NCBI RefSeq assembly: GCF_002934265.1
Contig: NZ_PTIX01000005.1
Coordinates: forward strand, 186,001-250,000
Source: Actinokineospora auranticolor
GTDB lineage: Bacteria > Actinomycetota > Actinomycetes > Mycobacteriales > Pseudonocardiaceae
Length of the DNA: 64,000 bases
Direction of reading: 5' to 3'
The position numbers and the translations under genes were made by a program. Numbering within the stretch: the stretch's first letter is position 1; each line of letters begins with the position of its first letter. The notes beneath the pieces were generated by a model. It was not told the origin of the DNA. It was given only the letters and a program-made list of their open reading frames with translations, and did not search any database. Shown here piece after piece: positions 33,007-41,756 of the stretch.

Positions 33007-33480
33007 CGGTCGGAAAGGCTCGACGGGCCGCCTGCCCGCCGAGCTGCGCGCCCTGATCGAGTCCGGGCCGCCCTCGGCCGTGCGACTACCGGTTGGGTCG
33101 CGCCCGCACGGGGCGACGCCCACAGCGTCGAGGTTCGGGCCGCGGTAGCCGCCGCCGGACTGTCCTTTATGGATGACCAGTGGTCGGTGGCGCTGCTGAG
33201 CGCCGCGGTGCTCGTCCCGGAGCCGGTGGATCGCCGACAAGGCGCGCGCGGTGGGCGCGCGCCACGTGCTCGTCCGGCGGCTGTTCGAACTGGCCCGCCA
33301 GTCCCTCCGCGACGACCGGGGCGACCTGTCGGCGTGGGATTAGTTGGTGTCCGCCACGGACGATCACGCCGTGCGGTCGCTGGGCGACGGCGCCCCCGAG
33401 TCGGCGACGGCGCGGGTGGTCGCGGCCCCCGCCCAGGGGCCGCGACCACGGGGTAACCCGTGTCGTCGCGCGGGTGTGGC
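33007..33480. other. 474-bp stretch without a convincing gene
   Basis: No intact gene is supported. On the plus strand, short pieces in two frames have coding-like bias (DDQWSVALLSAAVLVPEP at about 33172-33225, then ADKARAVGARHVLVRRLFEL from about 33233 to a TAG near 33344). They look like one former gene broken by a frameshift, family not recognised. Nothing on the minus strand stands out. Confidence 0.4.
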
Positions 33481-34041
33481 CTAGCAGCCACCCGGGTCGT
33501 CGTAGATCCACGACAGCCCGCCGGACTCGGTGTTGAGGTAGTAGTTGACGCCCAGGCCCTGGTCGGTCCACGTGCAGATGTCCACGCGGCCGTCGTGGTT
33601 GAAGTCCCGCTGCCAGATGATGTTCGGCATGATGTCCCCGTACTGCTTGCTGATGACCGCCACCGTCGTCGGGCCGGTCTGGCGCAGCACGTAGAAGGCG
33701 TCCGAGGTGCTGTACGCGTCGTAGTCGGTGGTCACGATCTCGTTGGTGCCGTCACCGCCGAGGTCGACGACCTCGCCCATGTCGCCGCACAGCGGGCCCG
33801 TGGTCGGATTCGGGTAGGTGTAGGTGGTCGCGGTGCCGTACCCGCCGCCGGGCAGGCCGTGGGCGATCGTCAGCGAGCAGGTCGAGCCCTCGGGGCCGAG
33901 GGTGACCACGTCGGCCAGTCCGTCGCCGTCGACGTCACCGGAGAACGGGGCGTTGCGCGCGCCCGCGCTCGCCGGGGACACCAGGGTCAGGGTGAGCGCC
34001 GCGGTGGCGCCGAGGACGCCGAGGATCCGTCTCGTGGCCAT
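33481..34041 (-). CDS. Secreted FG-GAP/VCBS-type protein
   Basis: This 186-residue protein has a Sec signal peptide (MATRRILGVLGATAALTLTL, ending ASAG) and FG-GAP-like calcium-binding loops: GDVDGDGLADVVTL near the start, a degenerate DLGGDGTNEIV, and RDFNHDGRVDI. Paired cysteines (STCSL, GPLCGD) suggest disulfides. The ribosome binding site GGAGGT lies inside the last codons of the upstream paralogue (TEV then stop). It is the last of three genes in an operon. It is shorter and more diverged than the other two, and ends DDPGGC. Extracellular binding is the likely role. Confidence 0.82.
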   Translation of the reverse strand: MATRRILGVLGATAALTLTLVSPASAGARNAPFSGDVDGDGLADVVTLGPEGSTCSLTIAHGLPGGGYGTATTYTYPNPTTGPLCGDMGEVVDLGGDGTNEIVTTDYDAYSTSDAFYVLRQTGPTTVAVISKQYGDIMPNIIWQRDFNHDGRVDICTWTDQGLGVNYYLNTESGGLSWIYDDPGGC

Positions 34042-34044
34042 GGC

Positions 34045-34887
34045 TCATACCTCCGTGAAGTTTCCGGCGCCGTCGTTGCGGAAGTGCTGTACCCGCAACT
34101 GGGGCACGTGGGAGATCAGGCCGACGTCCGGGTCGCGGTCGTTGTCGATGTCGACGCTGAACACCTCGAAGTTGTCGAACCCCTGGGCGAACACGACCGG
34201 CGCCTTGCCGCTGCCGAACCGGATCTCCGCGGTCCAGCCGGAGAAGTCGCAGCGCCGCGACAGCAGGATGTCGTCGCCGCCGTCGCCGTCGAAGTCGGTG
34301 ATGACGTGCTGCGGGATCGGGTCCGACGAGCAGGCGGTGATGGTGCCGGGCACGATGGTGCCCTCGGGGGTGCTGTGGAACGACCTGATCTCCCGGCTCG
34401 CGTCGCTCGACAACCACACGTCCGGGTAACCGTCGCCGTTGAAGTCCGCCGAGCGGATGGTGCTGGGGAACCCCACCCCCGGGTACAGGCCGGTCACCTT
34501 GAGCTTGTCGTGCGCCAGGCGCAGCGTCAGGATGCCGCCCTCGTACCACTGGATACCGGTGGTGATCACGTCGGGTTTGCCGTCCCGGCGCAGGTCGGCC
34601 ACAACACCCAGGTTGGGGCAGTACGGGGCCCCGGTGCGCGGCGAGTCGAAGGCGTAGTCCTTCGACGGACCCAGGGTCCCGTCGGGCCTGCCCAGCTCGA
34701 TGGCGAACACACAGGGCTTCTTGCCCCCGCCGGGTTCGACGGCGGGGGTGACCCGGTCGACGACGTGGTCACCGTTGACGTCCCCTCGGAAGGCGAGCAG
34801 GTTCGGTTCGCCGGACGCGGTGGCGGGCATGAGCACCGCCGCCACCGTCGCGGCCACGGCGGCCAGGACCGCCGGTCGTCTCACCAT
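34045..34887 (-). CDS. Secreted FG-GAP repeat protein (paralogue B)
   Basis: This 280-residue protein has a signal peptide (RRPAVLAAVAATVAAVLMPA) and FG-GAP motifs with Asp-rich calcium loops: FRGDVNGDHVVDRV, DLRRDGKPDVIT, DFNGDGYPDVWLS, DFDGDGGDDILLS and DNDRDPDVGLIS. This gives about five blades, possibly a small propeller. It is clearly homologous over its whole length to the gene at 34891 (both end HVPQLRVQHFRNDGAGNFTE). Its ribosome binding site, GGAGGTG, is formed by the last codons and stop of that gene, which couples their expression. Confidence 0.87.
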   Translation of the reverse strand: MVRRPAVLAAVAATVAAVLMPATASGEPNLLAFRGDVNGDHVVDRVTPAVEPGGGKKPCVFAIELGRPDGTLGPSKDYAFDSPRTGAPYCPNLGVVADLRRDGKPDVITTGIQWYEGGILTLRLAHDKLKVTGLYPGVGFPSTIRSADFNGDGYPDVWLSSDASREIRSFHSTPEGTIVPGTITACSSDPIPQHVITDFDGDGGDDILLSRRCDFSGWTAEIRFGSGKAPVVFAQGFDNFEVFSVDIDNDRDPDVGLISHVPQLRVQHFRNDGAGNFTEV

Positions 34888-34890
34888 GGT

Positions 34891-35739
34891 TCACACCTCC
34901 GTGAAGTTGCCCGCGCCGTCGTTGCGGAAGTGCTGCACCCGCAACTGGGGTACGTGCGAGATGAGGCCGATGTCCGGGACGCCGTCGGACCCGATGTCGG
35001 TGACGTACACCTCGTAGTTGTCCTGCCCCTTGGCGAAGGTGATCGCCGCCTTGCCGCTGCCGAACTGCAGTTCCGCCGCCCAGTAGGCGAACTCGCAGCG
35101 CCGGGACAGCAGCATGTCCTGGCCGCCGTCGCCGTCGAAGTCGGCGAGGAAGTGCTGGGGGACCGGCTCGGAGGAGCAGCCGGAGATCGTGCCGGGCACG
35201 ATGGCGCCGTCGGGGGTGCTGTGGAACGAGCGCACCTCCATGCTCTCGTCGCTGGAGGACCACACGTCGGGCAGGCCGTCGCCGTTGAAGTCGGTCGTGC
35301 GGATGGTGCTGGGGAAGGACAGTCCCGGGTACAGGCCGGTCACCTTGACCTTGCCCTGCGCCAGGCGCAGCGTCAGGAAACCGCCCTCGTACCACTGGAA
35401 GCCGGTGGTGATCATGTCGGGTTTGCCGTCGCCGCGCAGGTCGGCCACGACCCCCATGTCGGGGCAGAAGGGCGCGCTGGTGCGCGGCGAGTCGTAGCTG
35501 TAGTCCTTGGGCTTGCCCAGGGTGCCGTCGGGCTTGCCCAGGGAGATGCTGAGCACGCAGGGCCGGTGCTGCCCGCCGCCCGCCTCGTTGGCGGGCAGGA
35601 CCTGGTCGACGATCCGATCGCCGTTGACGTCCCCCCGGAAGATGCGCAGGTTCGGCTCCGCGGCGGCGGTGGCGGGCGCCACCGCCGCGGCCACCACCGC
35701 GGCGACGGCGGCCAGGACCACCAGTCGTGGTTTGTGCAT
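34891..35739 (-). CDS. Secreted FG-GAP repeat protein (paralogue A)
   Basis: This 282-residue protein is first in the three-gene operon. ATG 35739 follows AAGGGGAG. The signal peptide (MHKPRLVVLAAVAAVVAAAV, ending ATAAA) precedes the same five Asp-rich FG-GAP loops as in paralogue B (GDVNGDRIVDQV, DLRGDGKPDMIT, DFNGDGLPDVWSS, DFDGDGGQDMLLS, DIGSDGVPDIGL). Cysteines are conserved between the two copies (HRPCVL, PFCPDM, GCSSEP, RRCEF). The pair arose by tandem duplication. The ligand is unknown. Confidence 0.87.
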   Translation of the reverse strand: MHKPRLVVLAAVAAVVAAAVAPATAAAEPNLRIFRGDVNGDRIVDQVLPANEAGGGQHRPCVLSISLGKPDGTLGKPKDYSYDSPRTSAPFCPDMGVVADLRGDGKPDMITTGFQWYEGGFLTLRLAQGKVKVTGLYPGLSFPSTIRTTDFNGDGLPDVWSSSDESMEVRSFHSTPDGAIVPGTISGCSSEPVPQHFLADFDGDGGQDMLLSRRCEFAYWAAELQFGSGKAAITFAKGQDNYEVYVTDIGSDGVPDIGLISHVPQLRVQHFRNDGAGNFTEV

Positions 35740-35862
35740 GGGGCTCCCCTTGTCGGGCGCGCGCCAGTCGCGGCCGTCCGCCTGGGTGATCGCCGTCGGC
35801 GGGCTCCGTGTTCGCCGCCTCACCCGCAGTGACTCCGACCGGCCCCCGGACTGACGACAAAA

Positions 35863-35881
35863 GCCCGTACGTCATACGGGC
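35863..35881 (-). terminator. Candidate intrinsic terminator after the LysR gene
   Basis: Read leftward, GCCCGTA, a five-base loop and TACGGGC form a perfect 7-bp stem followed directly by TTTTG. It lies about 170 bases beyond the LysR stop and upstream of the FG-GAP operon, where it would stop leftward read-through. The same inverted repeat could instead be an operator for the FG-GAP promoter. Confidence 0.45.
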
Positions 35882-36049
35882 AAACGGACCCGGCTGGTTC
35901 GCCACCGGTGTATCCGCGCAGGTCGCCACGCCCTGGCCGGCGGTTCCGCACCGGCGCGGAACCGGTTGTCCACCGGCTTGATCATCTTCGCCCGGGACCG
36001 TCGGTGCCCGTCGGTAGCGTGGATACCGGGGGCCGGAGGCGTCCCTTGA

Positions 36050-36940
36050 TCAACTCTCGGTCGCCGCCACCACCTGTTCCCGCAGCCACTCGTGCGCCGG
36101 GTCCTCGTCGAACCGCGCGTGCCACTGCTGGTGGATGACGATCGGCGGCACCGGGACCGGCAGCGGGAACCACACCACCCCCAGGCGGTCCGCCAGGTGC
36201 CTGGCCAGGCGCTCCGGGACCAGGGCGACGAGATCGCTCTCCGCCGCCAGCGCGGCCGCGACCACCGGCGACGCCACCACGGTCGCGACGTGGCGCCGGT
36301 ACCCGGCCTCGGTCAGCGCGGCGTCGAAGGGGCCGTGCGGCCTGCCCCGCCGCGACGACGACACGTGCGGGTGCGCGCAGATCCGCGCCAGGGTCGGCTC
36401 GGCCACGAGCGGAGAGGACGCCGACACCACGCCCACGACCCGTTCCTCGTAGAGCAGTTCGCCGCGCAGGTCCGCCGCCGCCGGCGGGCCCGCGCCGACG
36501 TCGAGGTCCACCGCGCCGTTGCGCAGCGACTCCACGTCCTCGGTGCCCTCGCCCACGAACCGCACCACCACCTGGGGCGCCGCCGCGCGCACGCGCCGCA
36601 GGAGCGCCGGGGCGAGGGTGGCGGTCAGGCCGTCGTTGACCCGGATCGCGAAGGACCGGGTGAGGCGCGCCGGGTCGAAGCCCGGCCGGTCGCTCAGCAG
36701 CGCCTCCGCCGCCTCCAGCAGCGACCGGACCTTCGGCGCGGTCCGCAGCGCGAACGGTGTCGGCACCACGCCCCGACCGGCGCGCACGAAAATCGGGTCG
36801 GCCAGCGCCCGCCGCAGCCTGCCGAGCGCGCGGCTGGCGGCGGGGGTGGACAGGTTCAGCCGCTCGGCGGCGCCGGTCACGCTGCCCTCCTCGACGAGCG
36901 CGTCGAACACCTTCAGCAGGTTGAGGTCGAAATCGCCCAT
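36050..36940 (-). CDS. LysR-family transcriptional regulator
   Basis: This 296-residue protein has a LysR HTH at residues 5-64 (FDLNLLKVFDALVEEGSVTG, AAERLNLSTPAASRALGRLR) and a substrate-binding domain (SFAIRVNDGLTATLAPALLR, GAVDLDVGAGPPAAADLRGE, DLVALVPERLARHLADRLGV). It is divergent from the MFS gene at 37059, the usual layout for a LysR protein controlling its neighbour. The ATG at 36940 has no ribosome binding site but lies six bases from a TAGAAT box, so the mRNA may be leaderless. Confidence 0.93.
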   Translation of the reverse strand: MGDFDLNLLKVFDALVEEGSVTGAAERLNLSTPAASRALGRLRRALADPIFVRAGRGVVPTPFALRTAPKVRSLLEAAEALLSDRPGFDPARLTRSFAIRVNDGLTATLAPALLRRVRAAAPQVVVRFVGEGTEDVESLRNGAVDLDVGAGPPAAADLRGELLYEERVVGVVSASSPLVAEPTLARICAHPHVSSSRRGRPHGPFDAALTEAGYRRHVATVVASPVVAAALAAESDLVALVPERLARHLADRLGVVWFPLPVPVPPIVIHQQWHARFDEDPAHEWLREQVVAATES

Positions 36941-36946
36941 GGTTGC

Positions 36947-36952
36947 ATTCTA
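36947..36952 (-). promoter_or_regulatory. Candidate -10 box (TAGAAT) for a leaderless lysR mRNA
   Basis: On the minus strand TAGAAT matches the TANNNT consensus and is followed by GCAACC and the ATG at 36940. This spacing places initiation at the start codon. The shared 118-bp region with the MFS gene also contains two TTGCA half-sites (at about 36943 and 36975) that could bind the LysR protein. Confidence 0.5.
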
Positions 36953-37058
36953 GACAACTGTCGATTGCGATCTTTGCACTGGACGCACAAGTCGCCGCGA
37001 CTTACGTTGGTGGCGCGGAATCAACCCGCGTCCCCCGTTCTCGATCGAGGTGTCTTCC

Positions 37059-38579
37059 GTGACCACGAAAACCGTCCTGTCCGCCGCGCGCCCACCGGCC
37101 GCCCGCGGCTCGTCGCCCGGCGCCGTGCTCGCCGTGATGTGCGCGGCGACGATGCTGGTGCTGGCGTTCGTCGCCGCGATCAACCTGGCCGTGCCGGACC
37201 TGGCGGCGAGCGCGCTGCGACCGTCCTCGGCGGAACTGCTGTGGGTCGTCGACTCCTATGTGGCCCTGTTCGCGTGTCTGGTGATCCCCTGCGGTGCGCT
37301 CGGGGACCGCTTGGGGCGCAAGGGAGTCCTGCTGTCCGGCCTCGGGCTGCTCGCCGTGGGCGCGGCGGTCTCTGCGGTGTCGACGTCCGTGCCGGTCATG
37401 CTGATCGGGCGCGGGCTCGCGGGCGCCGGGGCGGCGTGCGTGGTGCCGAACAGCCTCGCGATCCTGATCAACGCGACCCCCGGGCCGCGGCGCGCGAAGG
37501 CGATCGGCGTGTGGGCGGCGTCCACCGGCGCGGGTGGCGTGCTGGGCAATGTCGGCGGCGGCGCCGTGCTCGCGGCCGGGTCGTGGCGGTGGCTGTTCGC
37601 CGCGGTCGTGCCGTTGGCCGTGGTCTGCGCGGGCTGGGCGGCGCTGCGCGCGCCCCGCACCGACCGCAACCCGCACCGGCTCGACCCGGCGGGCACCGTC
37701 CTGGTGACACTGGCGACCTTGGCGCTGCTGGTCGGTGTCATCCAGGGGCCGGAGAGCGGATGGGGCAGCGTGACCGTCATCGGTGCGTTCGTGGCGGCGG
37801 TGTTGCTGTTCGGGGTGTGGGTGGTCGTCGAGTTGCGCAGCGCGCACCCGCTGCTCGACCCTCGCCTGTTCCGCATCGCCGAGTTGCGCACAGGGTGCCT
37901 GGGGATGACGGCCGCGTTCTTCGGCATGTTCGCGCTGTTCTACGTCAATGCCACGTTCCTCCGGTACGGCATGGGTTTCGACGTCCTGACCACCGGCCTC
38001 GCCGTCATCCCGCTGACCATCCCGATCCTGGCGGGTGCCCGGGTCGTGCCGGGTCTGACCGCCCGACTGGGCGCGACGCGCTCGGTGGCGGCGGCGTTCG
38101 GGACGATCAGCGTGGGGCTGTTCGGGTTGTCGACGTGCGCGGCGAACTCGCCGTACGTCTACTATGGACTGTGGCTTGTGGTCATCGGTGTTGGCGTCGC
38201 GTTGGCGTTGCCCGTGCTGACGACCAGCATCGCAACGTCGCTGCCGCCGGAGAAGGCGGGCATCGGCGCCGGCCTCCAGGCGACCACGCGCGAGTTCGGC
38301 AGCGCGCTGGGGGTCGCGGTCATCGGCACGATCCTGACCGGCCACTTCGTCTCCGCCCTGCCCGAACCCCTCCGCCACGGCCCGCACACGGTCGCGGAGG
38401 CACTGCGCGCGGCGGGCACGTCGGCACCGCTGAGGGCGCAGGTGTTGGAAGCGTTCGGAAGTGGCGCCAACGCCGCCATGCGTGTCATCGCGATCATCAC
38501 CCTGGTCGCTGGTGCGGTGGTGACCGCGCAACTCGCGTGGTCCGCGCGGAAGTCGGTTGCCGCGGGGCAGCGGAGTTGA
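37059..38579 (+). CDS. MFS drug:proton antiporter, DHA2 (14-TMS) type
   Basis: This protein of about 506 residues has many membrane helices. It shows the MFS loop motif GDRLGRKGVLLSGLGLLAVG after helix 2, IGRGLAGAGAACVVPNSLAI in helix 4 and VWAASTGAGGVLGNVGGGAV in helix 5, the antiporter motif C. The helix count and length fit the 14-helix DHA2 family, which exports drugs or antibiotics with proton exchange. GTG 37059 has CGATCGAGG upstream; GTG 37050 is an alternative. Control by the divergent LysR gene is likely. The substrate is unknown; the PKS lies 3 kb away, so self-resistance export is possible. Confidence 0.92.
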   Translation: MTTKTVLSAARPPAARGSSPGAVLAVMCAATMLVLAFVAAINLAVPDLAASALRPSSAELLWVVDSYVALFACLVIPCGALGDRLGRKGVLLSGLGLLAVGAAVSAVSTSVPVMLIGRGLAGAGAACVVPNSLAILINATPGPRRAKAIGVWAASTGAGGVLGNVGGGAVLAAGSWRWLFAAVVPLAVVCAGWAALRAPRTDRNPHRLDPAGTVLVTLATLALLVGVIQGPESGWGSVTVIGAFVAAVLLFGVWVVVELRSAHPLLDPRLFRIAELRTGCLGMTAAFFGMFALFYVNATFLRYGMGFDVLTTGLAVIPLTIPILAGARVVPGLTARLGATRSVAAAFGTISVGLFGLSTCAANSPYVYYGLWLVVIGVGVALALPVLTTSIATSLPPEKAGIGAGLQATTREFGSALGVAVIGTILTGHFVSALPEPLRHGPHTVAEALRAAGTSAPLRAQVLEAFGSGANAAMRVIAIITLVAGAVVTAQLAWSARKSVAAGQRS

Positions 38580-39198
38580 TGGACTGGCCCGGTGTTGAGG
38601 ATCGACTGGGAATACCGTCAAGAGGGCTCGCCGCCTACTACACGGTGTCGGGTGTACGGCTGCCTGGCGCGACTGGTGGGTCTGGGTCAGTCGACGGCGC
38701 TGTCCGCCGGTGGTCGCCATCAGCCGGGTGCGGTCGGCCGTTCGGATAGCTCGGATTGTGGTCGGGCGTGGTGTACCTGCGGGCTGACTGGTCGCCGGCC
38801 CGCGTGTCGCGGCGCCAAGCGCCCACCCGCCGCCCGCCACGCCCTCTTGCCCCGCTCGCAATCGGCGGCTGTGCCGCGAGGCAGTTGCCGCAGCCACGAC
38901 TCTTGTCCCTCGCGCGGGTGAAACCTTGCCCGCAGCCGGGCTTTTCACCGCAAATCGCCAGAACGTGGTTGTCCACATACCGCCGATCCATCCACAGCCC
39001 CTTCGCCAACCGCCGAATTGCTCGCTTCTCCGACTGGACTGGAGCAGGGCCGTCCCCCAGTGGAGTGGTGGGGGCTGCTCTGGGGCCGGGGTCGCGCGCG
39101 ACGAAGCGGGTTCGGGGCGGCGGGTTGGAGTCGGGTCTGCGTTGGCTGCGGGGGTTTGACAGCCTTGTGGAGCGCGGCCAAGCGAACGGTTCTCGTCG
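38580..39198. other. 619-bp stretch without a supported gene
   Basis: Several short frames exist, but none has a ribosome binding site plus recognisable content. The best is a minus-strand frame reading VDNHVLAICGEKPGCGQGF and KSRGCGNCLA (about 38850-38980), rich in Cys and Gly but with poor codon bias. No tRNA or clear terminator hairpin was seen. It separates the MFS gene from the end of the glycosyltransferase genes. Confidence 0.4.
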
Positions 39199-40410
39199 TC
39201 AGGGTCTAGCGGTGACCAAGGCGTGGTCGCGGATGGCCTGGGCGGCTCGGACGGCCCCGCCCGCGCGCGCCCCGGCTTCCCGCAGGGCGGCCAGGCGTGG
39301 GGCGATGTCGGGCTTGTCCCGCAACCGGTCCACGGCCTGCCTGATCCGCGCAGGCGTCACGGACGCCTCCTCCAGCACCAACCCCACGCCCAGTTCCTCG
39401 ACCCGCCGGGCGTTGGTGATCTGTTCGGGTTGGTGGGGCACCACCACCATCGGTGTCCCGTGGTGCACCGACTCCATCACCCCGCTGAGCCCGCCCTGGC
39501 ACAGGTACGCCGACGCGTGCCTCAGCACCTCGCCGACCGGGATCCACGGGTGCACCTCGACGTTCGCGGGCAGCGGCCCCAACTCGGCGGGTGACACCTG
39601 GCTGCCCAGCGCGATCACCACGTGCCACGGTGAGCCCTCGAAGGCCCGCGCGCAGTCGGCGAAGAACTCCGGCGGGTAGAAGGTCGACGTCCCCATCGAG
39701 ATCAGCACCACCGGTCCGGCGTCCGGGGGTGGGGCCCACCCGCCCACGGGGGTGGACACGCTGGGGCCCACGAACACGTGGTCGTCGCCGAAGGTGTCCG
39801 CGGCGATCTGGAACTCGCGCGGTAGGAAGACCACGCTCAGTTCGCCGGTTCCGGCCAGGGCCGCGCCGGCGGCGTCGTCGGAGAGCCCGTGGCCTTCCAG
39901 GTAGTCCACGAGGCGGCGGTTGTAGCGGGTCACGGCCGGGTGCGGGGGCGCGTCCGGTGGGGGCGGGGCGGCCAGTTTCGCGAACTCGGCGTCGATGGAG
40001 AAGTGTTCGTTGGACGCGAAGATGGGCAGCACCCGCGCGTTCGGGACGCCCCACTTGGCCGCCAGCACCCGCCCCGGTACGGCCAGCGCGATGTCGTGCA
40101 CCAGGACGTCCGGCCGGTCCAGCCCGGCCTCGTCGATGACCGGGGACACGCCCAGGATCTGGTCCAGCAGGACCGCGATGGCCTCCGCCAACCTCGGGTA
40201 CGTCGTGTAGTCGGGCAGCCGCGCGTCCAGCGGTGTCCGGTAGCGGACCGTCGACGCGCCCAGGGACCGCACCCGGTCCTCGATCTCCGGCGACACCGTC
40301 GCGGTCACCCGGCAGCCCGCGCGGACCAGCTCCTCGATCACCGGCAGCGTCGGCAGCAGGTGCCCCATCGCGGGGTACAGCGCGCACAGCACATGGGGTG
40401 GACGGTCCAC
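39199..40410 (-). CDS. GT1-family glycosyltransferase, macrolide-type (second copy)
   Basis: This 403-residue protein has the GT-B fold of the UGT/MGT family. The N-terminal acceptor domain begins PHVLCALYPAMGHLLPTLPV with the conserved His. The C-terminal sugar-nucleotide domain shows VVLISMGTSTFYPPEF, VEVHPWIPVGEVLRHASAYL and CQGGLSGVMESVHHGTPMVV, then VPHQPEQITNARRVEELGVG. These form the donor-binding H-x-G-x-x-S/T-x-x-E-like block, with Gln in place of His (CQGG). It is about half identical to the gene at 40424, 13 bases upstream, so the pair arose by duplication. Relatives glycosylate or inactivate macrolides. It probably modifies the PKS product. Confidence 0.9.
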   Translation of the reverse strand: MDRPPHVLCALYPAMGHLLPTLPVIEELVRAGCRVTATVSPEIEDRVRSLGASTVRYRTPLDARLPDYTTYPRLAEAIAVLLDQILGVSPVIDEAGLDRPDVLVHDIALAVPGRVLAAKWGVPNARVLPIFASNEHFSIDAEFAKLAAPPPPDAPPHPAVTRYNRRLVDYLEGHGLSDDAAGAALAGTGELSVVFLPREFQIAADTFGDDHVFVGPSVSTPVGGWAPPPDAGPVVLISMGTSTFYPPEFFADCARAFEGSPWHVVIALGSQVSPAELGPLPANVEVHPWIPVGEVLRHASAYLCQGGLSGVMESVHHGTPMVVVPHQPEQITNARRVEELGVGLVLEEASVTPARIRQAVDRLRDKPDIAPRLAALREAGARAGGAVRAAQAIRDHALVTARP

Positions 40411-40423
40411 GTCGGCGTTCCTC

Positions 40424-41605
40424 TCAGACCCTGGTCGACACGTGGGCGGCGATGGCGTCGGCGGCGCGGTCGGCGCCCCCGGCAGCCCGGATGTGGTCGC
40501 GCATGCGCAGCACCCGGGCGCGCAGCGCGGCGTCGGCGGCCACGGCGGTCGTCGCGGCCAGCACCAGGTCGCCGGTCACGGTGTGCCGGTGCAGGACCTC
40601 GCCGAGGCCGAGTTCGGCGATCCGGTCCGCGTTGGCGCGCTGCTCCGGGTGGTGCGGCGCCACCACCAGCGGTACACCGTGGTGCAGCGCCTCCTGCACG
40701 CTGCCCATCCCCGACTGGCACACGAACACCGACGCGTGCGCCAGCACGTCGCCGTGCGGGATCCAGTCGTGCGCCTCGACCCCGGGCGGTAGCGGGCCGA
40801 GTTCCTCCGGGGTCACTCGACCACCGAGAGACAGGACGAGGTGCCAGTCCGAGCCCGCGAAGGCCCGGACGCAGTCGCGGAAGAAGTCGGGCCGGGCGTT
40901 GACGGTCGTGCCCAGCGACACCAGCACGACCCGGCGACCGTCGGCCGGGGGAGTCCACGTCCCCGGCGCGGGGTCGAGGCAGGGGCCGACGAACACGTGG
41001 TCGTCACCGAAGGTCTCGCCGCGGATCTGGAACTCGCGGGGGATGGTGACCACGTTCGCCTCGCCCGCGCCCGCGTAGACCGCGGGGGAGACCCCGGCCG
41101 CGGTCGCGTGTTCGGCCAGGCGCTCGCCGAAGCGCACCAGCGCGGGGTGGGCCGGGTCGAGCGGTGTGGACAGTTCGGACAGCTTGTCCGTCACGGAGAA
41201 GTGCTCGTTCGAGGCGAACGTCGGCACCACCTGCACCGCGGGCCGCCCCCACCGCGCCGCCGCGACCCGGCTCGGCGCCCACAGGGTCGTGTCGAACACC
41301 ACCGCGTCCGGCGGCGCGGGGCAGGCCGCGTCCAGCACCGGGGCGATCGCCAGGGACTCGTCGAGGTAGCGCAGGGTCCGCGCGGCCAGCTCGTCCGGCT
41401 CGAGCACGTCCGGCGGGGCCGACGTGGACAGCGGCGTCGTGTAGGTGACCGGCCGCGCGCCCGCCGCCCGGACGCGGTCGGCCATGGCGGCGCCGGTCGT
41501 GGCGGTGACCAGGAAGCCGCGCCGGGTGAGCCGGTCGATGATCGGCACCATCGGCAGCGTGTGGCCGTAGGCCGGGTAGAGCACGAACAACAGGTGCGGT
41601 GCCAC
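40424..41605 (-). CDS. GT1-family glycosyltransferase, macrolide-type (first copy)
   Basis: This 393-residue protein is a paralogue of the next gene. It begins VAPHLLFVLYPAYGHTLPMV. The donor domain has VVLVSLGTTVNARPDFF, DWIPHGDVLAHASVFVCQSG, SVQEALHHGVPLVVAPHHPE and QRANADRIAELGLGEVL. As in the other copy, the motif starts CQSG rather than the common CHGG/THGG, which may alter donor handling. GTG 41605 was chosen because homology starts there; the frame stays open to 41680 and no good ribosome binding site is seen. It diverges from the PKS operon, with 151 bases between them. Confidence 0.9.
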   Translation of the reverse strand: MAPHLLFVLYPAYGHTLPMVPIIDRLTRRGFLVTATTGAAMADRVRAAGARPVTYTTPLSTSAPPDVLEPDELAARTLRYLDESLAIAPVLDAACPAPPDAVVFDTTLWAPSRVAAARWGRPAVQVVPTFASNEHFSVTDKLSELSTPLDPAHPALVRFGERLAEHATAAGVSPAVYAGAGEANVVTIPREFQIRGETFGDDHVFVGPCLDPAPGTWTPPADGRRVVLVSLGTTVNARPDFFRDCVRAFAGSDWHLVLSLGGRVTPEELGPLPPGVEAHDWIPHGDVLAHASVFVCQSGMGSVQEALHHGVPLVVAPHHPEQRANADRIAELGLGEVLHRHTVTGDLVLAATTAVAADAALRARVLRMRDHIRAAGGADRAADAIAAHVSTRV

Positions 41606-41756
41606 GGGCCAAGTGAAGCCATACCGGACTGGGGAAACTGCCAGAACCGCCGTGCCGGGACGGGAGTCGAGTTGGCACAAACCCTAGTCGGGAGCACGTA
41701 ACTTCAGCGAACGGCGAACCCGTGACCACCGAGCCGGACGAGGAGCCGTGGCGTCG
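41606..41756. promoter_or_regulatory. Divergent promoter region between glycosyltransferase and PKS genes
   Basis: These 151 bases must hold the promoters of the rightward PKS operon and the leftward glycosyltransferase pair. TAACTT (41699-41704) is a possible -10 for the PKS. TTGGCA lies upstream of it, but the spacing of about 21 bases is long. An AGGAG (41741-41745) lies 11 bases before ATG 41757, the ribosome binding site used to choose the PKS start. No clear operator repeat was found. Confidence 0.4.

Noticed and set aside
36092..38749. 885-codon plus-strand frame across the LysR gene and MFS gene
   Set aside because: It is out of frame with the MFS protein and antisense to LysR. Both real genes have clear family motifs.
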